DNA of 64,000 nucleotides, from positions 30,786,470 through 30,850,469 of the forward strand of contig NC_071394.1 in assembly GCF_022682495.2 (NCBI RefSeq), read 5' to 3'. A program made the translations under genes and the position numbers. Position 1 is the stretch's first letter, and the number at the start of each line of letters is the position of its first letter. A model generated the notes under the pieces. The model searched no databases and had not been told where the DNA came from. It was given only the letters and a program-made list of their open reading frames with translations. Of this stretch, positions 11,546 to 22,559 are shown in pieces. This DNA is from Desmodus rotundus. Taxonomy: Eukaryota; Chordata; Mammalia; Chiroptera; Phyllostomidae.

Positions 11546-11702
11546 CAAACAACACGTGCTTTTCCTGTCTGAGAAGCCTCCACACAGGCAGTGTAAGATG
11601 TGACAGGACAGGGAGGAAGTGATGGAGGTAACGAAGAATAGCACTGAGGGACGTCAGATTTGAATGTGGGAACAACCCCCAGTCACCGTACTTGAATGTG
11701 TC

Positions 11703-11714
11703 AGAGTGAACCAT
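11703..11714. repeat. Left target duplication of VES SINE
   Basis: AGAGTGAACCAT is repeated exactly at 11975-11986. Confidence 0.85.
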
Positions 11715-11974
11715 CCACCCTCACCTGGTGGCTCCGTTGGAGCATCGTCCCCTACACCAAAAAAACTTACCAGTTCAATTCCCAGTCAGGGCATGTACCT
11801 AGGTTGCAGGTTGGCTCCTTAGTCGGGGCGGGTATGGGAGGTAATCCATCAATGTTTTTCTCTCACATCGATGTTTCTTTCTCTCTCTCTCTCACTCTAT
11901 CCCTATCCCCTTCCTATCTCTCTAAAAAAAAAAAATCAATAAAAGAAACATATCCTCAGGTGAAGATTAAAAAA
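11715..11974 (+). repeat. VES-type SINE with 12-bp target duplication
   Basis: The head is diverged (CACCCTCACCTGGTGGCTC), but the body is clear: CAGTTCAATTCCCAGTCAGG, CACATCGATGTTTCTTTCTC, a CT tract, then an A-rich tail. Perfect 12-bp duplications at 11703-11714 and 11975-11986 define the insertion. Confidence 0.88.
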
Positions 11975-11986
11975 AGAGTGAACCAT
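11975..11986. repeat. Right target duplication of VES SINE
   Basis: AGAGTGAACCAT, partner of 11703-11714. Confidence 0.85.
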
Positions 11987-12062
11987 TCATCTGGACTTAC
12001 TGGAGTTTAGAAAGATGCAACCATTTGGCCTGTTTCAGACAAGAATTATAAATAAACGCTTA

Positions 12063-12498
12063 CGAAGGTTAATTTTATGTGTCAACTTGACAGTCCCGTG
12101 AGGTGCCCAGTTAAACATTATTTCTGGGCGTGTCTGTGAGGCTGCATCAGTGGCTGCTGTGAAGTTGATTGCCCTCCCCAACGCAGTGGGCATCTTCCAA
12201 TCCATTGAGGGCCTGACTAGAACAAAAAAGTGGACAAAGGAGGAATTCACCTTTTTTTCTTCCTGCCTAGCTTCCTGTCATTTGTCATTTGTCTCTTCAG
12301 CTGGGGTCTGCACCATCAGCTCCCTTGCTTCCCGGGCCTTTGGACTCAGGCTGGAGTCATATCACCAGCCTTCTGGTCTCCAGTGTACAGAAGGCAGATT
12401 ATGGGACTTCTCAACCTCCATAGTCACGTGAGTCAATACCTCGAAATGAAAACACACACATCCTGTTGTTTTTATTTCTCTGGAGAATTCTAATACAA
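12063..12498 (+). repeat. Medium-reiterated LTR-like repeat, family not named
   Basis: It begins with AAGGTTAATTTTATGTGTCAACTTGAC and ends near TTATTTCTCTGGAGAATTC. In between lie AACATTATTTCTGGGCGTG, GTTGATTGCCCTCCCC and TGGGACTTCTCAACCTCCAT. I recognise this as a common old mammalian interspersed repeat but cannot recall its library name. A second copy in the opposite orientation lies at about 18900-19150. Confidence 0.6.
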
Positions 12499-12934
12499 TG
12501 CTAAAATTAGAGAATGAATGAGAAAACAGATATTTACATAGTATCAAAGTACATTTCCAGAAGAGGCTTATTTATAAATGAGAAAGTAGTAACTTTACAG
12601 TGCAGAAGCCTAGCAGATGCACCACCTTAACTAAGTAAGCAAAGTTAATATGGCCAGTAATCAGTAAGGAGACAAACTGATATCCTGTTATCTCCTGATA
12701 AGATGCACTGAAAAGACCACAGCTTCATGTCTGTGCAATTCTTACCAGAAATCTACAACTTTAATTTAATTATGAGGAAACCTCAGCCAAACCCAAAATG
12801 AGGGAGAATCTACCAAATACCTGCCCAATCCTTTTCAAAAATAGCAAGATCATACAGGACAAAGTCCAAGGAAATATTCCACATTCAAGAAATCTAAGGA
12901 GATACAGTTAATTGCAGTGTCTAGTCCTTAATTG
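12499..12934. other. Intergenic stretch, nothing recognised
   Basis: AT-rich, no gene or clear repeat. Confidence 0.5.
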
Positions 12935-13190
12935 AATTCTGGATCAGAAAAGGTCATCAGTAAGACGGTTTGTGAAATTTGAACGAGGTATGTAGATTAC
13001 AGTAGTATATTAATGTTAATTTCCTGCTTTTGTGGTTATATGAGAATTTAATATTTGGGGTTTGGATTGAAGGATATGTGGAAATTCTTTGAACTATTTC
13101 TGCAACTTTTGTGTGAGTCGAAGTTATTTTAAACCAAAGAGTTTTGTAGTTTAAAAAGTTTAAAAAGTGTGATGTAAAGTTATGAAACTG
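12935..13190 (+). repeat. Old LINE-1 (L1M) 3' end
   Basis: The 3' UTR phrases GTAGATTACAGTAGTATATT, TTAATTTCCTGCTTTTGTGG, GGAAATTCTTTGAACTATTT and CAACTTTTGTGTGAGTCG are those of old L1M ends. A related copy lies at 21270-21547. Confidence 0.55.
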
Positions 13191-13789
13191 GTTTTTATCC
13201 ATGAATCTGAAGACATCTCTGAAAGGAGCACCAAATTATTTTGAGCACTCTGGGTGTCATTTACCTCTCAAGGCCAATGCATTTTAATGAGACAATATTC
13301 TCTTGCATGTATAAAAAGCTGCACTTCTTACATTACCAGTCTTACTTAATTCTAATCTCATATGTATTTTTTTTCTTCAAACCTTGGAAAAAAAATTTCA
13401 CTAGGTGCCATTTGATATAGAAGAACTAAGTGACTGCCGTGGCTCACAGAGGAAGTAAAGAGCAGAGGCAGAACTGGAAGCAGGGGTCCACCCCATGTTT
13501 GGGGCTCCTCCCACTGGGCCACACTGCCTCCTGGGTCTCACTTCTCTCTGCAGAGCACCTGAGCCCTGTGTGCCAAGGAGTGTGAGAGAGATCAAAGAGG
13601 CAGAAGTAGCGGGATTAGTATGACAGACTCCACATTTGTGAATTACTGTACTAGAAGGTTTATCAAAATCTCTCTAAAGTTAAAAAAAAAAGTTGTATTT
13701 AACGTATGTTCGTTAAATATCTTCCATTCTGTGGTAGGAGTGAAGCTAATCCTTTCCACCAAGATCTGTAATAAAATAATAGTTAACAT
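13191..13789. other. Intergenic stretch, nothing recognised
   Basis: No convincing gene or repeat is seen. Confidence 0.45.
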
Positions 13790-13988
13790 TTGTCGAGCAC
13801 TTGCCATTGCCTATCATAGTTCCAACTTAAACTTTGTTAGCTCATTTAGTCTTGAAATGCCCTATATGGTAGATATATCATCTTCCAGTTTTACAGATGA
13901 GAAACTAAGGTAACTGAGAGTCGAAGCACCTTTCACGCAATCACACAGCTCGGAGGTGGAGTGAGATCGAACCGGTCCAGGATCTCTT
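13790..13988 (-). repeat. MIR SINE fragment
   Basis: The reversed MIR consensus is easy to follow: ACATTTGTCGAGCACTTGCC, TTTTACAGATGAGAAACTAAGG, CAATCACACAGCTCGGAGG and GATCGAACCGGTCCAGG. Confidence 0.75.
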
Positions 13989-16554
13989 TTTCTGGCGTTG
14001 CCAAGATGTTTCGGCCTCTCCTATATAAACGCTCTCAAAAAGTTCTCTATGTCCTTCTAGAATTCATGTCCCCTTTATAACACTGTCTCCACCACCACGG
14101 CCTCTTTTCAGATCTTGAAGAAGGACTTAGTTCAAACACTGAAAGCTAGAACATCACTTTGTCAATCACATATGGTAGTGTTCGCTCTGCCCAAAGAACC
14201 ACACCTGAGAGAAGAAAAGGAGGGGACAAGATTTTTAAAACTGCATGTGTAGTACATGTATGTGTGTGTGTAGTCCCTACCCTCCTGGGTGCTTATTATC
14301 TGCTCACCAAAGAAATCCTTTAAAATTAAGATTTTTCACTATCAGGAAAAAAAGAAGTTATTCTATTCTCTGTTCATAAGGATTTAATGGGGTGTGGATT
14401 AACATCCTTTATCAGCCACAGTTGGATTCCAATCCTGCACTACCAATGATCAGGATGCATAAATCTACAGGAACCAAGTAAAAAAAAAAACTTGATTTAT
14501 TTGCCTAAAATTATTGTAACCTTTCTAAGACACTTGGCAAATCAGACACGGTTAACTTAATAAGCCTTTTGACTAACTGTGTCTCTTCAATAACAGAATT
14601 TTCTCTTGTTATACAGGGAAGATACCATTGGCCCAGCATTAGTGACAATTTTAAACCCTGAGTGATGAGATTCTCCCTTAACCTGCCCCTCTGTGATCAG
14701 TAGCAGCAAGCTCTTTCTTGGTTGGCAAACCCACTTCCAGCCTCTGAGAAGATCAGACCCATACCCTCAGCTTGTCAGTCCCCTGCTATTCACTTCAGAG
14801 GCGTATTGGCCAATTTATGACCTTTCAGGGCAGGTTCACCTCTTGCTTTCTCCTGCCATTGTCATTTGTCTGTGTGAACTCATTTCAATCAAAAGACTCG
14901 GTAAACTCCCTGCACTACGGAGAAGCAGCTCTTGGAGAGGATGGCTCCTCCTAGATGGCAGAGAGTGCAGAAAACAGACATTCTGATTCCTACTTTGAAG
15001 ATCCACAAAAATTTCCCAGATATTTGAAAGAAAATAAGAGTCCCAGTGTCTTGCATAATCTCACATGGTATTATTAAAGGTCAAGAGATACAGAATATTT
15101 GGACCATCAAGCTTTGTTACGGCTGTCTTTATAAACTCAGAAAACCCTGAATAAAGTGCTGAAGCCATAACACTTTTGTAGTAGGCATAACATCCGTTTT
15201 GCCTACACATACCACACGTACACACGTACCTTGCACTTCCCATTCCCTCTTGTGACTTACATTAAATCCACGTACAAAGCCTGAGATAATAAACTTTATA
15301 GGGGTGGGGAGGAAGGGACGGTACAGAATAACTTTAAAAATTATTATTATTTTTATACACAGTATAAAAATAGAACCCTGATTTTATTATTATACACAGT
15401 ATTTATTCACATTTCATACGTTTTTCAAAAGGGCTAATACTAGCTTATCAATGTTGGGTGTTTTTCTTAACCTGGATATGGGAGACAATTTACAGTGACT
15501 GGGAAGGAAAACGAGGCTTCTCAAGGACTTTTAGAAATGACTCACAAATCACATCACTTTTTTGATTCCTCTGTTATTGTTTGATAGGCCAGGGCCACAA
15601 GCGTTCACTCTGGAGTGTTTTTAGGGCTAAATCTCCACTCAACTCCGCCTGCCACAGCTAAATTTTCCCCAAACACTGGGGACCCACAGGGGACACTCCC
15701 AAGAGGCTCCAGTGCCCAATCCCCAGGCCAGCACTGACAGCTTGGTCTGCCTGCAGCACAATGAAGACACGCCCACATCCTGATCCCTCCTCCAGAGATG
15801 GAGTAGGGTTGAACAACGCTTCTACCAGGCTACTTAACCACACCATGCTTAGAATCTTTTCAACCTGTCTAAGTTCCAAAGATTGTTAGGTTGCTGAAAA
15901 ATAGCAACATCTAAATATTATCATATTTTTTAAAGCTCAACAAATTATAAGAATTTCTTAGTCTGTCTGCTTCCTGTGTATGGTCCCATCTTATCTCAGA
16001 GCCTCCCACATTCAAGAATCAGCTCTCAGAAGACATTTACTGCTCTATACATGAATCTAAAGGACATGTGAATGTCTTCTCTTCTTCACTTTCCTAGTTC
16101 TTACCTTTCCTTCTTCCCTTCCCACCCACCACCAGCACCCCCAGACCTACTTTTCGTGTTCTAAGTCTCTGGCCTTTCCCTTCTAGGCAATCTATGTAAG
16201 ACCCATAATTCATGGAGAATCTGGTAAATGGTGGGATCTCACCAGAACGCTGTGCCCTGTTGAGTCAAAGTAACTGGCCATTATTAACATGTTGTCATAG
16301 ACGTGAATGGATAGCCTTCAAGCTGTTGTCTGTTTCTTGTCATCCAATCTTCCATAGACACCCCTCCCCCCTGCTCAACAGTTCTTAGTTACTTAGGAGT
16401 TCCACAGAAAACTGTTGGGCAAGAAACAATGAAGAAACTATGAAATAATATCATTTCTTGCTTTTATCTGGAACATTTATTAGGGTTCCTCCTAAATTTC
16501 ATCTGTTCAAAAAAATAATAAAAGTACTAGGGCTTAAGATAAAGTTTGAAAACA
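13989..16554. other. Intergenic stretch without recognised genes
   Basis: Contains a short TG tract near 14259-14272 and an AT-rich segment (15330-15420) with a repeated ATACACAGTAT motif. Frames of 60-97 codons show no domain and appear on opposing strands. Confidence 0.45.
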
Positions 16555-16680
16555 TCTTATAGTCCAGTTTTCTGATTTTACAGATGAATGAACTGAGGCC
16601 CAGAGAAGACAAAGGAATAAGATGAAAGTCACAAATTTCACAGGTATCTACAGCAAGATCCTGTAATGAAAACTTTTAAA
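16555..16680 (-). repeat. MIR SINE fragment
   Basis: Reversed MIR core: CTGATTTTACAGATGAATGAACTGAGGCCCAGAG, read in parts. Confidence 0.55.
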
Positions 16681-16884
16681 AGATGATCAATGGTCTTGGA
16701 TTAGAGCCGAGGTCATAGATTCATGGACTTTTACAACGTTGGATTGGTGGATATATAAGATCTTTTGGGGTCCTTGTATCCCTGTGAATGCACCCTCTCT
16801 ATGGTAGCCCCTCAATATTGAATTGGTTGTCAGGGAGAGCCTTTGAGCTCAGCTTCCTGTCTAAGGATGCCCAACATACTCCTC

Positions 16885-17200
16885 TGTAGTAGAGGATGAC
16901 TGAACATAACCCAGATGTCCACCCATGGACAATGGGATATTTTACAGCAACAAAAAGAATGAGGAAACACTTTAAGACTAAGAAAGAATTACCTCCCAGT
17001 TTTAATCATACTAAACCATAACCCCAGGATGACACATAATTTGAATATATGCATAAAATATCTCCAGGAAGCTGTGGGGCAGGGAAATTGGTGCCTGGTA
17101 GAAAGGGGTGGGGGACTTCTTATCTTCCTCCTCCTGGTACCTTTTTATTGGAATAACCTAAACATACTCCCAATTGAAAAATAAATAATTTTGTTTCAAA
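16885..17200 (+). repeat. Old LINE 3' end fragment
   Basis: ATCCAGATG-like CCCAGATGTCCACCCATGG, CAATGGGATATTTTACAGC and a late A-rich end with AAAAATAAATAATTTTG resemble old L1M ends, with heavy decay. Confidence 0.4.
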
Positions 17201-17830
17201 TTTTAAAAGTCTCAATTTCAAAATCTGCTTTGGATCTGTGGCTCTTTTAAAATCTATGATTTGTTTTCTTTTTACTCTCCATGGGTACCTCAATTTCCCT
17301 TCCTGGACAAAAGAGAACTACATGTCCCTTCATTTCATTTTATAATAAACTTGCTGCTGGCTTTAAGTTCAATTGCCCGAGTTTACAGTATCCAATAAAG
17401 TCAGGCATAGAAGATAGCCGCTTCCTGAGGTTTTAAAACACTGAGCTTTCAGGTCTCTGGCTCCCTCGCATCCTCCAGTCTCAGGCTGCCAGATTATTCT
17501 GTCAGCGCCCTAGCCAAATGCACCATGGTCCCACAGTGGTCGTCTGTGAACCATTCTTTCAAGCACACTCATGAGGGCCCAGTGCTTCATGCCCTAATAC
17601 CTGGTCACAATGTATCCCACATCCTTCAACCTAACCCTTCCTTCTTTAGCTACTCATATCCCAAGAGCAACTGAGATCTTAATGTATAGATAGTGAGTCT
17701 CTCAGCATGTATTATTGTAGCTAAAAGTGTACGATTGTCACTAAAATAGGTGTATTATGTTCAGTACTTCATGTTCCCAGAACTTTGTGTGGGTATGGAG
17801 GTGGGGTAGTGCAATGAATCTCACCCTGCA
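17201..17830. other. Intergenic stretch, nothing recognised
   Basis: No gene or clear repeat. Confidence 0.45.
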
Positions 17831-17847
17831 GTGCCCCCTACTGGTCA
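17831..17847 (-). promoter_or_regulatory. CTCF-motif candidate
   Basis: On the minus strand the sequence reads TGACCAGTAGGGGGCAC. This fits the CTCF core CCASYAGRGGGCRC at every core position. Motif match only; binding is not shown. Confidence 0.5.
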
Positions 17848-18109
17848 TTTTAAGAAGAGGTTGAGAGAATGGAAGGAATGGCAATGACTTTCTAAATGGT
17901 GCTGAGAGAATAATTTTGTGGCAAGATTGGGGGTGCTTATCTACATACCCGTCAAATTGGGTATCATTTTGGTTCATATGCCTCCTGGTCACAAGTTTAC
18001 AGAGCATGCTATGAGTCACACTGGTGACAGCCCTGTATCAATGGAGAAGAGAAGTACTTCTAACTACTGAGGAAGGTTAAAGAAAAACCTTCTAGAGAGA
18101 GAAACAGAA

Positions 18110-18122
18110 TGCCTCAAATCTT
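18110..18122. repeat. Left target duplication of VES SINE
   Basis: TGCCTCAAATCTT is repeated exactly at 18330-18342. Confidence 0.88.
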
Positions 18123-18329
18123 TTTTTAAAGATTTTATTTATTTATTTTCAGAGAGAGGGGAAGGAAGGGATAAAGAGAGGGAGAAAAACATTGATTTGG
18201 TTGCCTCTCACATGCCCCCAACTGGGGACCTGGCCCACAACCCAGGCATGTGCCCTGACCGGGAACTGAACCAGTGACCCTTCGGTTCTCAGGCTGGCAC
18301 TCAATCCACTGAGCCACACTTGCCAGGGC
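18123..18329 (-). repeat. VES-type SINE, minus orientation
   Basis: It opens with the T-rich reversed tail (TTTTTAAAGATTTTATTTAT) and a GA-rich tract, then CATTGATTTGGTTGCCTCTC and GGGAACTGAACCAGTGACCC (reversed B box region). It ends at the reversed head CTGAGCCACACTTGCCAGGG. Perfect 13-bp target duplications flank it. Frames of 60-80 codons on the minus strand lie inside the SINE and are not genes. Confidence 0.92.
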
Positions 18330-18899
18330 TGCCTCAAATCTTCATAACAACTCCTCCTTCCGTGTCCCCAGCCCAGAAAGGGTGACAACAACAGGACATA
18401 ATACTAGTTTACCTATGCTGAAATTCTCCTTGGTTTGTTTTTCCCCTCATAAATTTTCCTTCTCTTTCAACCTGCAAATAATAACTCTGGAAGAGTTAAC
18501 TGCATTGGTTTTGCATTTGAGTTAATGTGATTTCCTTGAACCAAACTGGCTTTCTCTAAAAAGACTTGGTTTGGGGTTAAATTGAACTGAGAGCTTTAAG
18601 ACTGGTATTGCACAGGAAGGGAGGCCCAGCACCTCCGAGTATCCAGGGGCAGCAGAAAACTCTGACGGAATTCTGTTCTAATGCACAGCCTAAGCTGAGA
18701 ACTACTACTGAATACATTCCTGCTACTGAAAGCACAGTCCAGGAAAGCATTGACACCATCTGGGTCCACGCAGACCTATGGACTTGGAAGGCCCTCAGCT
18801 GATTCATAGCTCATTAAAGTTTAAGAAAGACTGACATGTACTCCTTGGCCTCCCAGGTCCTCTCCAGCCACTCAGCCCATCGCTGGATCCTGAAAATCA
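18330..18899. other. Intergenic stretch, nothing recognised
   Basis: The first 13 bases are the right target duplication of the preceding SINE. Beyond that no gene or repeat is recognised. Confidence 0.45.
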
Positions 18900-19150
18900 C
18901 TGTGTCAGACAGAGTTCAACCAGAGAAACAAAACCAGTAGAAGATATTATTAAGAGATTCGTTGCAAGAAATGGGCTTACCAGATTGTGGGGCTAGCGAG
19001 GCAAGTCCTAAATCCACGGGACAGGCCATCAAGAAGGCAGACTGCGTAGCTCAACGTGCTGTCTCCAGGCAAAATGTCTTCTCTCGGGGAAGCCTCAGGC
19101 CTGCTTTTATGACCTTTCAAGGGATTGAATCAGACTCACTGAATCAGCAT
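18900..19150 (-). repeat. LTR-like repeat, same family as 12063-12498, reverse orientation
   Basis: CAGAGTTCAACCAGAGAAAC with CAAAACCAGTAG is the reverse of the TTCTCTGG end seen at 12063-12498. GGCTTACCAGATTGTGGGGC and AGGCAAGTCCTAAATCC follow. The truncated far end lies near 19150. Confidence 0.55.
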
Positions 19151-19402
19151 CAAAACCATGTGAGAAATAATGTAATAGAATTGAGTGCAAAGTAAAAAGT
19201 CCATTTTGCTAATTTGGCTCATTCTTATAACCTATAAAAAATGTTTTGCTTTTGTTTTCACGTGAATAACTATCCAACCCAGCTTCACATTAACCACAAA
19301 TTTAATAAGCATGTGTTCTATTTTTGTCCAAATTGTTACTAACATTTTAATAGTATTTGTTGGTAGCTCAAAATCAATGCTCTTTGGGTTTGACTGCTTG
19401 AT

Positions 19403-19560
19403 TACTGCAGCAGGTTGAATGGAGGCTCCCCAAAAGATATTCCACATCCTAACCCCTGAACCTGTGGATGTGATCTTATTTTGATAAAGGGTCTTTATAG
19501 ATGTAATTAATTTAAGGATCTCAAGATTAGATCATTTTGGATTACCTGGGTGGGTACATG
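19403..19560 (+). repeat. MaLR-like LTR 5' fragment
   Basis: GCAGCAGGTTGAATGGAGGC, CCAAAAGATATTCCACATCC, GAACCTGTGGATGTGATC and TGTAATTAATTTAAGGATC follow the 5' half of a MaLR/MLT-type LTR. The match is lost after about 19560. A related copy lies at 38075-38520. Confidence 0.6.
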
Positions 19561-20051
19561 CAGGTACCCCAGGGACCCAGGGATAGGAGTCGGGTTAAAG
19601 AGGCAAATTGAATTACAGGAGTTTTGACTTGACTTGATCCAATGGGAAGCCATAGGCTCCTGATTAAAGCTAGGATTTTTTAAGGTTTAACTGGAAATAA
19701 TGGGCGGTATGGATGGGATGTAAGCGGGGTGGGGGTTGGTTTCTGAAGTCAGGATGCCATTTAGACGTTTAGTTTCAAAAGTCCAGGCACTAGATGAAAA
19801 CTATGTCGGAGAAAAAAAACAATGGTAATTAATGCACTAAAAATAAAGAATTTCAACCATTACAGCAGGAAAAGATAATGCCTCTGTCCAAACTGAGAAT
19901 ACTGGAAAGAAAAGCTAGTTCGCATAGCAGTCTACCAATGGCCATTTGAACATCCGCGGCCTGCACTCTGTTGGCACGTAAACAAATTGCCTGTGCTTCC
20001 ATTATCAGCGAGAGGAGTCAGGTGTCCATCTCAGGAGTCAAAGAAAATCTC
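19561..20051. other. Intergenic stretch, nothing recognised
   Basis: No gene or confident repeat. Confidence 0.45.
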
Positions 20052-20069
20052 TGCCCTCTGCTGGTGACT
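20052..20069 (-). promoter_or_regulatory. CTCF-motif candidate
   Basis: The minus strand reads AGTCACCAGCAGAGGGCA, containing the frequent CTCF variant CCAGCAGAGGGC. It has the same orientation as the candidate at 17831-17847. Confidence 0.4.
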
Positions 20070-20528
20070 TTCCATCCTGGCCTTCTTCCCCACCCCAACC
20101 CACCCCCACCCTCCTCCCAGTTTCCACCTGCAGGTTTCCCTTTGCAGCTACCAGTCACTCTCACTGGGACGCTCAATTACCAGGAAATAACCCTCGTCCA
20201 GCCCTGAAAACATGTTGTGATCCATGTGGCCAGTGGTTGGATGTGCACCACCTGAACAGGAGCCACAGAGCAGGTGAAATGAAACTCAAACAGTTGGGAC
20301 TTGGAAAAAAATGTAATTTGCTCTATCACTCTGTTAATGAGATTTTCATGAAAATTCATATTTGGGGTGACATGAACGTCATGGAACTGGAAGATGTTAA
20401 CTTAATGGAATGAAGAGCTGCCAGAAGAAACAGGTAGCAAGCAGATGAGGAGGCATGAGCAGTACCCAATGTAAGTTTGTCAAACACATTTACCCTAAGT
20501 CAAACAATTCGCAACTGCAATTTTGTTA
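20070..20528. other. Intergenic stretch, nothing recognised
   Basis: C-rich tract (CCCCACCCCAACCCACCCCC) near 20090-20112. Otherwise no repeat or gene is recognised. Confidence 0.45.
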
Positions 20529-20727
20529 ATTTTTTTAAATATTTATTTATTTATTTTTAGAGAGAGGGAGAAAGAGAGGGAGAGAAACATCAATGTGTGG
20601 TTGCCTCACACGCGCCCCCACTGAGGACGTAGTCCACAACCCAGGCATGTCCCTGACTGGGAATTGAACCAGCGACCCTTTGGTTTGCAGCCCACACTCA
20701 ATCCACTGAGCAACGCCAGCCAGGGCC
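20529..20727 (-). repeat. VES-type SINE, minus orientation
   Basis: Reversed A-rich tail, GA tract (AGAGAGAGGGAGAAAGAGAG), GGGAATTGAACCAGCGACCC over the reversed B box, and the head CACTGAGCAACGCCAGCCAG reading out at 20727. The target duplication is obscured by T-rich flanks. Confidence 0.88.
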
Positions 20728-21269
20728 ATTCTTTTTTAATTTTTAAAAAATTTTGTTTAAAATGCATAGCAGTCCATGATAGCAATCATTCATTAAAATA
20801 ACAATGCAATAAAAGTTCTAGGATTGAAGGAGACCCAAAATAAGGGCCAGTCAAGGAGCTGGGATAGAACGGTATGGGGCTGGGAAAGAGCCCCCCTCCC
20901 TGAGGGCATTCGTCTTAAGAATCCAGATAGAATGGGTGTATTTCAGAAATAGTTGTGGGTGTCTTCTGTGTCCCAGGCCCTGTTCTAGGGGCTGGGTGCT
21001 GTGGTGAACAAGACAGGCCAATCTCCCACCTCCTCAGCTGGCTCACCTAAGGTTGTGTTGAAAACGTCAGCTACTTCCCCTCCCAGTCCAGTCAAAAAGA
21101 TACAAGTGTTGTTAAGTCGTCATAGGGGAATAGGATATATTCACACAAAAATGTTAAAAAATGTGAAGGGTATAAAGGAAACCTTAACCTACTCAATTGT
21201 ATCATAGCAGCATGAGCTAATAGTATCAGGAATGAATGTTTCCTCTTTAAAAGGAATTCAAGGACCTCT
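20728..21269. other. Intergenic stretch, nothing recognised
   Basis: GGTGTCTTCTGTGTCCCAGGC with GGGGCTGGGTGCTG near 20960-21000 may be an old repeat remnant. No gene. Confidence 0.4.
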
Positions 21270-21547
21270 GTGGTGATGAAAGAGATCTGTATCATGATTA
21301 TGGTGGTGTTTACGCATACCTACACATGTGATAAAATACACAGAACCAGTCACACACACACACACAAATAAATGCATATAAGACTGGGGAAATCTGAGGA
21401 AATCTGTGAATTGTACAAATGTCTATTTCCTAGTTGATATTGTACTCTAGTTAGGTAAGATGCTACCACTGGGGAAACTTGGGAAAGGACTTCTCTGTAC
21501 TCATTCTACAATTTCCTATAAATCTATAATTATTTTAAAACAAAAAG
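21270..21547 (+). repeat. Old LINE-1 (L1M) 3' end with short CA repeat
   Basis: The TAGGTAAGATGCTACCACTGG, TTCTCTGTACTCATTCTAC and AATCTATAATTATTTTAAAAC phrases are those of an L1M 3' end related to 12935-13190. A (CA)7-8 tract lies at 21352-21366. Confidence 0.55.
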
Positions 21548-22559
21548 GTTTGCAGAAAGGAATTTGAGAGTAAGTAGTGTTACTGTGACCCTGATCCACC
21601 CAAGATTTAGGTGGGCCGACTCTGACACCATTGTCAGAATTCTAAGCATGTCCCTAGAAGAAGGAAGGGTGATCCATGCAGCTTCCTCAGAGTCCTGGAA
21701 ATCAAGTCTCCTGCTTGGCAGCTCCTGTAACTCCTCCCAGGATGCCCACACCAGAGGCACACGTAAAATTCTATGGCAAACACCGGACTCTGGCTCAGGA
21801 AATTCTTCCAGAATGCTTCCCTATAGCCTGCTTGGAGCCTTCTCTCACATCACACATGGTTCTCGGTTCTCTTGGCTCCTCACTTTGGCTCCCTCTCTGC
21901 TTGTTTCCCAGGGTGGAGCTGCTAATGGTGCCCCAGACTCTTGGCACTGACGTAATACTTTGTGGGGCAAGACCGCTCAGCTCCAAAAACTAATGTGTCT
22001 CTGAAAAAGAAGGCTGGAGCTCGATGATGCTCCCTGGTTCCCTCCTCATCCAATCCAATGAATTATTTTTAATGTCTTTGTTCTGGTTTTATGTCCATCT
22101 AGCAACAGTTGATCACGACTTGGTTGTTTAAGTGAATTTGCTCACTGGGAAGGAGTGACCAGGGAAAATAACCAACGTTTATTATCAAGTTATCACATTT
22201 CTCTTTGTAAATCAATTCCCATCAAATGAATTGATTGATTTATTAGTTCCTTCAGTCAACTTTCTTGAAGAGTTGGTCTATTATTACACGGATAGAGCCT
22301 GCAACAGTTTCATGTTCTCCTAAGTACATCCAAACACGGCTATTAATTTGCTGGGGCTATAAAAACCATTAGGGATTGTGGCTGAATGAGACAGAGGGCA
22401 TCAGGGGTCCCATGCTGTTCCTCTCAAAGGACTTGTGCACAGAATTCTCGCTGTGGGACTCATTCTCTCTGAACCCCAGCACTGAGGCAACAGCTGTAAA
22501 GGCACCAGGGACATATGGGGAAAACTAAATTGTCTGGCATCAGGGTGGGAGCTGAGAGT
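21548..22559. other. Intergenic stretch, nothing recognised
   Basis: Opposing frames of 63-128 codons at 21530-21993 overlap on both strands and carry no recognisable domain. I regard them as chance. Confidence 0.45.

Noticed and set aside
18135..18391. Minus-strand frames of 60 and 80 codons
   Set aside because: They are translations of a VES SINE inserted at 18123-18329.
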